Source: CBDFGS01 sp965247255
GTDB taxonomy: Bacteria > Chloroflexota > Dehalococcoidia > Lucifugimonadales > CAUZJF01
Direction of reading: 5' to 3'
Length of the DNA stretch: 64,000 nt
Assembly (NCBI GenBank): GCA_965247255.1
Contig: CBDFGS010000012.1
Coordinates: forward strand, 740,938-804,937
The position numbers and the translations under genes are program-made. Below the pieces are notes generated by a model. It was not told the DNA's origin. It made no database searches and saw only the letters and a program-made list of their open reading frames with translations. Positions 1 through 8,837 of the stretch are shown here, in pieces (position 1 is the first letter of the stretch; every line of letters begins with the position of its first letter).

Positions 1-1
1 G

Positions 2-184
2 TGGGGAGACGCCGTAAATACAGCCAGCCGCATGGAGTCGCACGGCTTACCGGGGAAGATCCAAATCACGCGGACCACCTACGACATCATCAAGGATGAA
101 TTCATCTGCACACCTCGCGGACATGTCGACGTCAAGGGGATGGGCCCGGTAGAAACGTGGTTCTTGGATGGTGTGCGACCCTGA
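2..184 (+). CDS. Class III adenylate/guanylate cyclase, C-terminal end (partial)
   Basis: The window opens inside this gene. The 60 residues seen begin WGDAVNTASRMES, the conserved segment of class III nucleotide cyclases that carries the transition-state Asn and Arg. They continue through a DVKGMGP motif, whose Lys normally contacts the purine, to a TGA stop at 182-184. The family makes cAMP or cGMP from ATP or GTP. The N-terminal part, including any sensor or membrane domain, lies outside the window, so substrate and localisation cannot be judged. Two further cyclase-domain genes lie within 15 kb, so the locus is rich in cyclic nucleotide signalling. The next gene is convergent. Confidence 0.85.
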   Translation, partial: WGDAVNTASRMESHGLPGKIQITRTTYDIIKDEFICTPRGHVDVKGMGPVETWFLDGVRP

Positions 185-216
185 CTCGTGGCTGCCGTCT
201 CCGAGGCGGCTCCAAG

Positions 217-1173
217 CTATAAGGAGAGCTCGGCTCCGACGCCCTGCTCCACGGCCATCTGGTACAGCCGCGCTCCCACCGCAATGTCCTCCAGGGCCAT
301 GCCCTGAGAGGCGAACAGCGTGATCTGATCGTCGCCTGCGCGGCCCTGCGCCTCTCCGGATACGACCTGGTGAAGATCAAGGACCTCTCGCCACTGCAAC
401 AAGCCTCGTTCGATAGGCTGAAGCAGGTCGCCGCACTCGACTCTGGCCTGCTCGACGTCGTCGGCCACGACGATATCGGCGCGTGTCACGGCGTCGTCGT
501 CGATCTCGCGACGCATCCAGTGGTTGGCGCCGGCAGCGTTCACGTGTGTGCCCGGGCTCAGCCACTCCCCGTTCAACACAGGCCTAGACGAGCTGGTCAT
601 GGTGACTACGATATCGGAACCGCGAGCGCACTCCTCGGCGCTGTCGACGGCGCGCAGGTCTATGCCGAGGCGGTCGCCCATCTCGTTCGCGAACTTCTCC
701 CTTCGCTCCGGGGTGCGGCTATACACCTGGGCGCTCTCGATGTCACGCACCCGGCAGACTGCCTCGAGCTGCGTGCGGGCCTGATACCCCGCTCCGATAA
801 TCCCCACGGACCGCGCATCCTCGCGAGCCATGTATCGCGTCGCCACGCCGCTGGCGGCGCCGGTGCGCATCTGTCCCAGGCGCGAAGCCTCGAAGACCGC
901 CAGAAGCTCGCCGTCTTCGGAGCTGAAGATCTGGATGTAGAAGTGCAGCAGCTTGGCGCCGATCGCCCCGTACGACTTCCCGCCCATCACCCCGAGGCCG
1001 GGCGCGGCGGCGGACATGAAGTTGAAGAACCCGCCCTCAATCCTGATCCGCGAACGGGGGCTGTTGGTCGCCGTCCCGGCCGCCTGATGCTTGAAGCCTT
1101 CCTCCACGGCGGACAGAGCGACGTCCATGGTCAGGAGCTGCTTCACGTCCTGTTCGGTTAGAAATATGGCCAA
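217..1173 (-). CDS. Ornithine cyclodeaminase / mu-crystallin family protein
   Basis: This 318-residue protein has the usual length of the ornithine cyclodeaminase/mu-crystallin family. It starts MAIFLTEQDVKQLL, contains the substrate-side motif GAKLLHFY near residue 95, and has a Rossmann nucleotide-binding motif GIIGAGYQARTQ near residue 125. Members include ornithine cyclodeaminase, alanine dehydrogenase and ketimine reductases, all using NAD(P)H on small amino or imino acids in the cytoplasm. The sequence alone does not separate these activities. It is convergent with the cyclase fragment and divergent from the radical SAM gene, and stands as its own unit. Confidence 0.85.
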   Translation of the reverse strand: MAIFLTEQDVKQLLTMDVALSAVEEGFKHQAAGTATNSPRSRIRIEGGFFNFMSAAAPGLGVMGGKSYGAIGAKLLHFYIQIFSSEDGELLAVFEASRLGQMRTGAASGVATRYMAREDARSVGIIGAGYQARTQLEAVCRVRDIESAQVYSRTPERREKFANEMGDRLGIDLRAVDSAEECARGSDIVVTMTSSSRPVLNGEWLSPGTHVNAAGANHWMRREIDDDAVTRADIVVADDVEQARVECGDLLQPIERGLLQWREVLDLHQVVSGEAQGRAGDDQITLFASQGMALEDIAVGARLYQMAVEQGVGAELSL

Positions 1174-1334
1174 TCCGGCGCCCCCTAGGAGTTGTTCACG
1201 CAGTCTAGCACGGACTCGGATGGTGGGGCGGTATGTGCGTCCCAGTCGTGACAGGACCCCCTCCCCAGGTCCTTCGTCGCGGCCTCCTCAGAACGACATT
1301 GCGGAGAGGGTTGGCCGGGAGTTGACCTGAACAT

Positions 1335-1808
1335 GTGTTCTACGATAAGCTACCCGCCCCTCAGCTCATGTCAAGCCGAGCACACTACGAAGAGATAGAG
1401 TGTAAGATCGCTATTAACCGCGTCAGCGGAATGGGGTTCCGGTGGTCGCTGAACCCCTACCGGGGATGCGTACACGGCTGCCACTACTGCTTCGCCCGCA
1501 GGTTCCACTCGTATTTCGACCTCGAGCCCGGCCGCGACTTTACCGGGGTGATCTACGTAAAAGTCAACTCGCCACGGGTAGTCGGGGAGGAGCTCTCCCG
1601 GCGTTCATGGAAGCGAGAGGAGGTGCTGGTGGGCACGGCTACCGACCCGTACCAGCCGATCGAGGGGAAGTACCGCCTCACGCGCCGTGGAGGTGCCGCA
1701 GCAGGTCGCCGTGGTCGATGGCGTTCGCGCTGTCCGTCCGCAATGCGAAGGCGACCGAGCAGGCCTGCACCATCGCTCCCTCGATTCCCAGCGGGTGCGC
1801 GTGGGTAA
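1335..1808 (+). pseudogene. Radical SAM protein (SplB-like / Rv2578c-like), truncated 3' end
   Basis: The first ~116 residues belong to a radical SAM protein of the spore-photoproduct-lyase-like group. They include NPYRGCVHGCHYCFAR, the CxxxCxxC motif that binds the [4Fe-4S] cluster and SAM, and the downstream family motif ATDPYQPIEGKYRLTRR. After about base 1685 the reading frame is no longer like the family and runs as low-complexity Arg/Ala/Pro sequence to a TAG at 1808. Family members are usually 250-350 residues, so the TIM-barrel C-terminal half is missing. The break coincides with the truncated end of the convergent ADP-ribosylglycohydrolase gene. The product is unlikely to be functional. 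Confidence 0.75.
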
Positions 1809-2280
1809 TAATCGCGGTCCTCTCGGCGAGGGAGACGAGGGCGGCGACGTCTCTGAACCCAAGTAGCGCGGAAGGGGCGACCCGCATCGCCGCGCCGTTT
1901 CCGAAGGAGCCGCTGCCACTGAAAAGAGAGCGGCTGGCCTCGTTCCAGGACGCGCCCAGCCGCAGCGCGGCGAACACCCTGGGCGGCCCGGCCCCGTATC
2001 CTCGCCAGGGCTCTTCCATGAACCGGGTCGCGAACAGCGCCGCCATGTGGGCGCCGTCGAAGCCCTTTCGCTCGACGAGCGACTGGGCCATGCCGATGGT
2101 CATGTGGGTATCGTCGGTGTAGCGGAGCGGGCCGGGGTCGCGCTCCAGGCGTTCCAGCTCGGGCAGCGTGACGGAAGGCGCGCCTTCGAACCGGGCGCCC
2201 AGCGCATCTCCCACCGCCGCGCCAACGAGGGCACCGCGGAATTTCTGGGTGAGTGTAGAGGTGTCGGGGGGCCCCCTCAT
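1678..2280 (-). pseudogene. ADP-ribosylglycohydrolase family protein, truncated 3' end
   Basis: The N-terminal two thirds of an ADP-ribosylglycohydrolase (DraG/ADPRH family) is recognisable: GALVGAAVGDALGARFEG, the first metal-binding motif YTDDTHMTIG, and GSFGNGAAMRVAPSALLG. These enzymes remove ADP-ribose from proteins using two Mg or Mn ions. The family normally runs to 280-310 residues and has a second metal motif of D-x-D-T type near the C terminus. Here the frame stops after about 200 residues and that motif is absent. The start chosen is the ATG at 2280, which sits in the tail of a dispersed hairpin repeat; a TTG at 2313 is also possible. The truncation point abuts the broken radical SAM gene. 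Confidence 0.72.
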
Positions 2281-2310
2281 CCTAACCTTCTCCCGCCAAG
2301 GGAGAAGGGA
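2272..2310. repeat. Dispersed CTTCTCCC hairpin repeat, copy 1
   Basis: An imperfect palindrome (CCTTCTCCC, short loop, GGGAGAAGG) is flanked on one side by a CCCCCTCATCCTA tail. The same element occurs in the opposite orientation at 46055-46091 and 55498-55536. It is intergenic and could form an RNA hairpin. Confidence 0.75.
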
Positions 2311-2431
2311 CAAGCGGGCACCGCTGAGCCCTTAGTAGAGGAATCGTCTCTCATAACACCGTCGTGGGCCATGAACATCGCATGGGTAATTAGCATGGGC
2401 CACCTTGCAGTGAACCGGAGGGGAGTCTCGT

Positions 2432-3829
2432 CTACGCCGCGTCGAAGTTCACCGGGAGCCAGACCTGGAAGCAGGTGCTCCCCGGCTCGGAGAACAGCTT
2501 GATATCCCCGCGGTGCTTGTGGACGACGATGTTGTAGCTGATGTCCAGGCCGAGGCCGGTGCCCTTTCCCGGGGGCTTGGTGGTGAAGAAGGCGTCGAAT
2601 ATCCTCGGCTGCACGTCGGCGGGGATTCCGGGCCCGTTGTCCTGAATCTCGATGATCACGGTATCGTCTTCCAGGCGGGACCGTATCGTGATCTCGCCCT
2701 CCCCGTCGAGGGCGTCGACGGCGTTGTCGATCAGGTTGGTCCAGACCTGGTTTAGCTCGCTCCCGTATGCCTGGATGCTTGGCAGGTCGGTGGCGTAGTC
2801 GCGTCGCACCGTGACGCCGCCCTGGAGCTTGCTCCTCAGGATGACCAGGGTGTTGTCCAGCCCCTCGTGCACATCCACGTTTTGGACTGGAGCCTGGTCG
2901 AGGTACGAGTAGGACTTGAGCGCCTTGACGATGTCGGAGATTCGCCCCGCCCCTTGCCCGATCTCGGTCATGAGACTGTGCACGGTGTAGGTGGACGTGA
3001 GCCAGGCGAGAAGCGTGGGGAGCCTGGCCTTGTCGAAACGGCCTTCGAGCGAGTCCATATCGGTGAGGTCGTAGTCCATGTTCACAAGAGTCGGGGCGAG
3101 CTCCCACGGGTCTTCCACATCACGGTCCTCCAGCCAGGCCTCCAGCTCGTACTCCTGGTCACTGCGGTCCATCGCACTTATCTCGACGGGCTTCGCCGAG
3201 CGCTCGCGGACCCCGGCCGACAACTCGTGTAACTCTCGCTGCTGCTCCTCGGTGAGTTCTATCTGGCTCAGCTCGGACTGCGCGTCGCCAAAGCGGGTCA
3301 GGGCGTTCTCCATCTCGGCTGCGCCGCGCTGGACGGCCGACGCGGGGTTATTGAGCTCGTGCGCAACGCCGGCGGTCAGGGTGCCGAGCTGGGCCATCTT
3401 CTCACTTTGGCGCAGGGTCGAGACTATGTCTCGCCAGCGGGCCAGCACCGTCCGAAACATCGCCTGGGCCGCAGAGCCGCTTGTGGAGACGAGCCTGTCG
3501 AGCTCCTCCTTCGTGATCGCGAGCATAACGCTGGAGGTGCGCGCGCGTACTGTAGCGGTACGCGGCATCTCCTCTAGAAGCGCCATCTCGCCGATGACCT
3601 CGCCCGGATCACTCCTCACGGCCACCAGGACCTCGCGCCCGGCGGACTCTTTGACTATCTCAACAGCGCCCTCTTGGAGCACGTACGCCTTGTCTCCGGG
3701 GCTGCCCTCGCTGAACAGCTCTTCCCCAGGGGCGAGGTGGACCTCCTTGACGCCGTTGCAGAGCTCCCTGAGGTCGTCTTCCGGCAGGTCGGCGAACAAC
3801 GGAACATTTCGAAGGAACTCGTACATCAT
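2432..3829 (-). CDS. Cyclic-nucleotide-binding sensor histidine kinase
   Basis: This 465-residue soluble protein has an N-terminal cyclic nucleotide-binding domain (about residues 5-125). Its phosphate-binding cassette is well kept (GEMALLEEMPRTATVRA, with the Arg that contacts the cyclic phosphate near residue 90). A histidine kinase follows: H-box GVAHELNNPASAV with His about 157, N-box NLIDNAVDAL, and ATP-lid motifs DNGPGIP and GKGTGLGL. No membrane segment is visible, so it is probably a cytoplasmic kinase gated by cAMP or a similar ligand. Its ATG shares one base with the TGA of the upstream response-regulator fusion gene, indicating translational coupling. The cyclases in the same operon are a plausible ligand source; that is inference. 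Confidence 0.9.
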   Translation of the reverse strand: MMYEFLRNVPLFADLPEDDLRELCNGVKEVHLAPGEELFSEGSPGDKAYVLQEGAVEIVKESAGREVLVAVRSDPGEVIGEMALLEEMPRTATVRARTSSVMLAITKEELDRLVSTSGSAAQAMFRTVLARWRDIVSTLRQSEKMAQLGTLTAGVAHELNNPASAVQRGAAEMENALTRFGDAQSELSQIELTEEQQRELHELSAGVRERSAKPVEISAMDRSDQEYELEAWLEDRDVEDPWELAPTLVNMDYDLTDMDSLEGRFDKARLPTLLAWLTSTYTVHSLMTEIGQGAGRISDIVKALKSYSYLDQAPVQNVDVHEGLDNTLVILRSKLQGGVTVRRDYATDLPSIQAYGSELNQVWTNLIDNAVDALDGEGEITIRSRLEDDTVIIEIQDNGPGIPADVQPRIFDAFFTTKPPGKGTGLGLDISYNIVVHKHRGDIKLFSEPGSTCFQVWLPVNFDAA

Positions 3830-5490
3830 CAGACGGTTCTCAAGTACTGGTGTACGAAGCCGACGGCGACGGAGCCCTGGCCCACGGCCGACGCGACTCG
3901 CCGGACGGTGTCCTGGCGCACGTCGCCTGCCGCGAAGATGCCCGGCACGCTCGTCTCCAGCAGGAAGGGGTCGCGCTTAAGCAGCCAGCCCTTGGGCCTG
4001 CCGCCGTCTGAGCTCAAGTCCGGGCCGGTCGGTATGAATCCGAAGTCATCGCGCTGCACTATGTCGGCGACGAGGTCTGTATGCGGCACCGCTCCGATGA
4101 AGATGAACATCGCGGGCGCGTCTATGACCCCGGCTTCCCCCGTCTTGCTATTGGCGATCTCAACGCCATCGAGACGGTCGTCTCCTTGTGCGGCCGTTAC
4201 CCGCGTGTTCACGAGCACCTCGATGTTCTCGGCGCCCTGGATCTGATCGACGAGGTACTGGGACATCTCGATCTCGATGGCGTCTCCGCGGACGAGCATT
4301 TTGACGTCGCTAGCATATCGCGAAAGGAGCATGGCGCCCTGTCCGGCCGAGTTGGCGCCGCCAACGACCACAACTGTCTGGTCCCGGTAGTGGGCTGCTT
4401 CCGTTACGGCGGCGCCGTAGTAGACGCCGGCGCCGGTAAGCTTTTCGATACCCGGTGCGTCAAGCTTACGTACGGATATGCCGGTGGCGATGAGCAGGGC
4501 GTGGCAGCTCAGCTCCGCGCCGTCGTTGAGAATGACGTAGCGATAGGGGTCATCGACGCGCACCTTGGTCGCTTCCCGGGCGGTGAGGATCTCGGCCCCA
4601 AAGCGGGTCGCCTGGGCTGTCGCGCGCCGAGCCAGGTCCGCGCCGCTCAGGCCCCTGGGGAACCCGAGGTAGTTCTCGATCAGGGCGCTGGTGCCGGCCT
4701 GTCCACCCGTCGCCTCCTTTTCGATGAGAGCCAGACGCAGTCCCTCCGACGCGCCGTAGACGGCCGCACCTAGTCCGGCTGGACCGCCTCCCACGACTAT
4801 CATGTCGTAGAAGGGGTGTGTGGCCTGGGTCCGCAGGCCCACGGCCTCGGCCAGGCTCCTGTTGTCCGGGTCCACGAGGACGGCGCCGTCCGGCATGTAT
4901 ACCACGGGCAAACGAGAGCCGCCGGAATCGCTTCCCTCCACCAGCGCCCTGGCCTCGGCATCCTTCTCGATATCGAGCCACCGGTAGGGAATGCGGTTGC
5001 GCGCGAGGAAATCTTTGACGTTATGGCTGTTTGCCGACCAAAGGGTGCCGGCCACCCGGATGCCGTCGTAGGGGACCGGCACGGTCGCGGCCCAATCAGA
5101 GAGCAGGTCGTCGAGGATGGGGTAGAGGTGCTGCTCGGGCGGGTCCCACGGCTTCATGAGGTAGTAGTCGAGACCGATCGAGTTGATGCTGGCGATGGCG
5201 GCCTCGGTGTCAGCGTACGCGGTTAGCAGCACCTTGCGCGCGTCCGGGTAGAGCTTCCGCGCCTCGGAGAGGAACTCGGTTCCGCTCATGGTCGGCATGC
5301 GCTGGTCGGCGAGGAACAGCGCTATCGGGTTGTTTCGGTTTTTGAGCTCCCTCGCGGCTTCTAATGCTTCCCCGCCCGAGCCGGCTTTTAACAGCCGGTA
5401 GTCCCGGCGATAGTGACGGCGCAGGTCGCGTTCGATAGCATTCAGGACCTGCGGCTCGTCGTCGACGGTGAGGATTATGGGCGTGGCCAC
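3829..5490 (-). CDS. Response regulator fused to a thioredoxin reductase-like flavoprotein
   Basis: This 553-residue fusion has a receiver domain (1-130: acidic pair DDE at 10-12, phospho-acceptor Asp about 62 in ADQRMP, Lys in LMKPWD). A glutaredoxin-like segment without a CxxC follows (about 143-215). The C-terminal part is thioredoxin reductase-like (228-553), with FAD motif VVGGGPAGLGAA and second Rossmann motif VVGGANSAGQ. Where thioredoxin reductase has its CATC redox pair, this protein reads GAAVTEA, so it cannot do classical dithiol transfer at that site. FAD and NAD(P)H binding look intact. It is tightly coupled to the downstream histidine kinase, which probably phosphorylates it. 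The start is the ATG at 5490, two bases after the previous stop. Confidence 0.9.
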   Translation of the reverse strand: MATPIILTVDDEPQVLNAIERDLRRHYRRDYRLLKAGSGGEALEAARELKNRNNPIALFLADQRMPTMSGTEFLSEARKLYPDARKVLLTAYADTEAAIASINSIGLDYYLMKPWDPPEQHLYPILDDLLSDWAATVPVPYDGIRVAGTLWSANSHNVKDFLARNRIPYRWLDIEKDAEARALVEGSDSGGSRLPVVYMPDGAVLVDPDNRSLAEAVGLRTQATHPFYDMIVVGGGPAGLGAAVYGASEGLRLALIEKEATGGQAGTSALIENYLGFPRGLSGADLARRATAQATRFGAEILTAREATKVRVDDPYRYVILNDGAELSCHALLIATGISVRKLDAPGIEKLTGAGVYYGAAVTEAAHYRDQTVVVVGGANSAGQGAMLLSRYASDVKMLVRGDAIEIEMSQYLVDQIQGAENIEVLVNTRVTAAQGDDRLDGVEIANSKTGEAGVIDAPAMFIFIGAVPHTDLVADIVQRDDFGFIPTGPDLSSDGGRPKGWLLKRDPFLLETSVPGIFAAGDVRQDTVRRVASAVGQGSVAVGFVHQYLRTV

Positions 5491-5492
5491 GG

Positions 5493-7121
5493 CTACGTTC
5501 CCGAGCCCACCTTAGTGGTGGCGGCACTGGCGAGATACTTGGCGCGTAGAGCATCATTTCCAAACAGCGCCGTGATGTCATCGGCGACGTGCCTAGCTTC
5601 AGCGGACTTGTTCTCGGCCTCTTCGGTGCGTCCCGAAGCCGCGAGCAGCTGAGCCCAGCCTTCCCTCGCATCCATAACCACGGGCCTCAAGCCCATCTCG
5701 AGGCCCAGCTCCTCCGCAAGCGCGAAGCTGGCCATCGCCTGCTCAGCTTGGCCCTGTGCGGACCTAATTCCGGCTTCCGTGAGCGCGAGGTATGGGTAGT
5801 AGTGTCTCATCTCTGCGGCTTCCGCCAGACCCCGGGCCTGGCGGGCGAACTCCGACGCTTCCTCGGACCGGCCGCCCGTTAGCTCCACGATCGCCAGGCC
5901 CATAAGCAGCCTGGGGCGGAGCATTTGCGTTGGGATCGTCGGCGTGTCGAGGCCTTTCTGGAACATCTCCCGCGCGCCTTCCAGATCGCCCAGTGTCATG
6001 GCGCAGAATCCCAGGTCAGCCCACGCCATCGCGCCCAAGGCCGTGCCCAACGGCATCTCCATGACCTGCATCGCCTCTGTGTGGAATTCAGCCACCTGCT
6101 CAGCATACTCCTTGCTTATGGCCAGGTAGGCCGTCCCCAGGGCGCATAGTGCCCCCGCTTGCAGGTATGGGTATCCCGACGCACGGCCGGCGTTCAGCGC
6201 CAGCTGGTTGAGTTGGACGGCTCTTTCGTATTCGCCGCGCATCCACGCGATCTGCGCCATGATCAACTCGCCGGCCGCGACGTTCGACATCGCGCCGATC
6301 TCGGTAGCCATCGCCGTCCCTTCCTCGGCGGAGTCCATGGCGGCATCGAGGTCGCCGTTTCGAAGATGATATGCCGGGATAGGCTCTGCCAGCAGCTCCG
6401 AGAGGTACTTGCGATTCCCTTCCGCTTCGGCGGCATCGCGCGCCTCTTGTATCGCCTTCCAGGCGTCTTCGTAGCGGTTCATGTAGATCATGGTGTTGGC
6501 GGTATGGGTGAGCCCGAAGAGCTTCGGCTCCTCCATGTCCAGGGCGAGGCCGATTTGCGCCGCCTTACCCAGGTGGTCGGCCGCGTCGTCGAACTCACCT
6601 TTGGTCGACCTGAGATAGCAGTAGGTCATGTGCATCTCGGCCAGGCCTTCCATGTCGCCGGCCTCGTCGGCCAGGCGCTCTGCGTCCGCCAGATGGTTCT
6701 CCGCCTCCGGGAACTGACCTTGCATGAGCGCGCTGACGTAGCCAAGCTTGTTGAGAGCCGAGACCTGCATGGGCTTGTCGTCTACCTCTTGGGCGACGTG
6801 GAACATGTCGTGATATGTCTCGATGGCCTCGGGAACCTTGAACGCGAAGGTCAAGGCGCTACCCAAGCCTTCGTAGGCGCGCCGGGTCAGGGCGGTGTCG
6901 CCGGCTTTCTCAAGGATCTCGATGGCCTGGCGGTAGAAGCTCATCGCCTCATCAGTGGAGTAGGCTCCGGCTGCCGCGTCGCCGGCAGCGACGACGTACG
7001 GGACCGCGAGCGACTCCTCGCGCGCTTCGAGGTAGTGCCTGGCGATCTCCTGGACTCGGTCGGGGGTTTCCTGGACCAGGTACCCAGCTACCGATTTGTG
7101 CAGCACGCGCCGTTGGCTTAG
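5493..7121 (-). pseudogene. Cyclase-ATPase-TPR protein, 3' part, separated by IS insertion
   Basis: This is the C-terminal ~540 residues of a signalling protein whose 5' part lies at 8838-10900. It consists of TPR-like helical repeats (from QRRVLHKSVAGYLVQETP onward) matching in order the C-terminal half of the neighbouring intact cyclase protein. The IS element at 7122-8837 interrupts it with a CTTAG target duplication. Taking out the element and one duplicate joins YSSLLLS to QRRVLHKS in frame and restores a 1228-residue protein. An ORF does run in from the IS end, but it has no sensible start. The stop is two bases before the response-regulator fusion, so the insertion may be polar on the two genes downstream. 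Confidence 0.88.
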
Positions 7122-8837
7122 CCCGAATCCACCGAAGGAGGGCGTCGGGTTAGCGTCCTGAAGCAGCAAGAAGGTGCTCCTGTGCTTCTGGGATAATGGT
7201 TTTGTAGCAAAAAACAGACCCTGGAAAAGGAGCACCCAATAGATGCTGCCACGCAACCACCCCGACCGAATCCAAATCACCTTCGACGACCGCCGCTTGG
7301 TGGCCAATGCCGGGCTGCTCCTTCCGGCCACCCTGGCGCGGCACCTCGGCCTGCCCGAACTCGTCCGGCAGCGCCTCGACCTGGGCGATGCCCCGGGGCG
7401 GGCGAACACGAGCGACAAGATGATGACGCTGGTGGCGTCTGCGCTGGCTGGGGGCGACTGCATTGACGACGCCGATGTGTTGCGCACCGGGGGGACGGCC
7501 AGCACCCTGGGCGGCACGGTGAAGGCGCCATCCACCCTGGGCACCTTCCTGCGCAGCTTCCGGTGGGGCCACGTCCGTCAACTCGACCGGGTGAGCCGCG
7601 AGTTGCTGGCCCGGGCTTGGCAGGCCGGGGCGGGACCCGGCGACGGGCCCCTGACCATTGACCTGGACTCCACCATCTGCGAGACCTACGGACTGGCCAA
7701 GGAGGGCGCACGCCACCACGGCTATACCGGCAAGCGGGGCTATCACCCGCTGTTGGCCGTCGCCGCCGGCACAGGCGACGTGCTGATGGCCCGGCTGCGC
7801 GAGGGCCGGGCCAACACCGCTCGCGGCGCCGCCCACTTCCTGCGTGAAACGGTGAGCCGGGTTCGCTACGGCGGGGCCAGCGGGCAGCTCACCATGCGTG
7901 CCGACAGCGGCTTCTATACCCACGCCGTGGTCGCCGTCTGCCGCCGGATCAATGTCCGCTACTCCATCACCATCCGCCAGCACAAAAGCCTGCACAATCT
8001 CATCGAGGCGATACCCGAAGATGCCTGGACGCCGATTCCTTACTGGATGGACGGTGCCGCCGATGTGGCCGAGATCACCTGCACCCCCTTCCAGGCCGAG
8101 GCAGACGCCGCGCCGGTACGGCTCATCGTCCGGCGGGTGAAGCCGACGCCCGGTTCCCAACTGGCCCTCTTCGCCAAATACAGTTATCACGGCTTCATCA
8201 CCGACCGGGACGGGGAGTTGCTCGAACTGGAGGCTGACCATCGCCGCCACGCCGAGATCGAGAATGCCATACGCGACCTCAAGTACGGCGTCGGGCTGAA
8301 CCATCTCCCCTCGGGCCGCTTCGCCGCCAACGGCGCCTGGCTGGCCGTCCAGACGATGGCCCACAACCTGGCCCGCTGGACGGCGCGGATCGGTCTGGGA
8401 GAGCGGATAGCCACCACCAAGACCCTCCGGCGGCGGTTCTTCTCCCTAGCCGGACGGCTCACCCGCTCGGCACGCCGGTTGACCCTGCATCTTCCGGATC
8501 GCTGGCCTTGGGCTGAGAAGTTCAGCCGCGCCTTGGCCCGGCTGCGAGCCATTCCACTCCCGGCCTGACGGCACCGTCGGCGACCCACCCACCGGACAAC
8601 CGAAGATCCCCGCAGACTCGCGCCAGCCCGGTCCGAGAGAGTTCCCTGCTGCGTATTCTCTCGCCATCCCCCGCATCGCAGCTCCCGCAGACGGCCATAG
8701 GGGCCCCTGTGCGGCGATGAAGACCGTCCGCCGACCTCCCTACCCCAAATGGAACCCAGGCTATTTCCCCTGTAGCTCCCTCACCCCCCCTTCCGCTTTC
8801 CTCACGCCGTCCATCGGTGTCCTTCGGTGGATTCGGG
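7122..8837 (+). mobile_element. IS1380-family insertion sequence, copy 1 (1716 bp)
   Basis: The element is bounded by inverted ends beginning CCCGAATCCACCGAAGGA and ending with the complement of that sequence (TTCGGTGGATTCGGG). It is flanked by a 5-bp direct duplication, CTTAG, at 7117-7121 and 8838-8842. It carries a single transposase gene and about 270 bp of non-coding sequence after it. Copy 3 (47393-49108, inverted) has the same length, and the transposase translations look identical. Copy 2 (27278-28981) is a diverged relative. The family assignment rests on the transposase type and the 5-bp duplications. Confidence 0.92.
7243..8568 (+). CDS. IS1380-family transposase (copy 1)
   Basis: This is a 441-residue DDE transposase. 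The likely catalytic acids are Asp142 in TIDLDSTICETYG, Asp221 in MRADSGFY, and the Glu in RRHAEIENAIRDLK near 340. The GYHPLLA and REGRANTARGAAHF blocks are typical of IS1380 transposases. The gene starts at ATG 7243, about 120 bp inside the left end, and a run of GGAGC lies just upstream. It is transcribed opposite to the cyclase gene it interrupts. All motifs are intact, so the element may still be active. Confidence 0.92.
   Translation: MLPRNHPDRIQITFDDRRLVANAGLLLPATLARHLGLPELVRQRLDLGDAPGRANTSDKMMTLVASALAGGDCIDDADVLRTGGTASTLGGTVKAPSTLGTFLRSFRWGHVRQLDRVSRELLARAWQAGAGPGDGPLTIDLDSTICETYGLAKEGARHHGYTGKRGYHPLLAVAAGTGDVLMARLREGRANTARGAAHFLRETVSRVRYGGASGQLTMRADSGFYTHAVVAVCRRINVRYSITIRQHKSLHNLIEAIPEDAWTPIPYWMDGAADVAEITCTPFQAEADAAPVRLIVRRVKPTPGSQLALFAKYSYHGFITDRDGELLELEADHRRHAEIENAIRDLKYGVGLNHLPSGRFAANGAWLAVQTMAHNLARWTARIGLGERIATTKTLRRRFFSLAGRLTRSARRLTLHLPDRWPWAEKFSRALARLRAIPLPA

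Noticed and set aside
370..1161. 263-residue ORF opposite the ornithine cyclodeaminase gene
   Set aside because: Shadow of the real gene; no family features.
7150..8364. 404-residue ORF antisense to transposase copy 1 (and its twin in copy 3 at 47866-49080)
   Set aside because: Long antisense frames are expected in GC-rich genes; the composition is Gly/Ala/Pro-rich with no domain.
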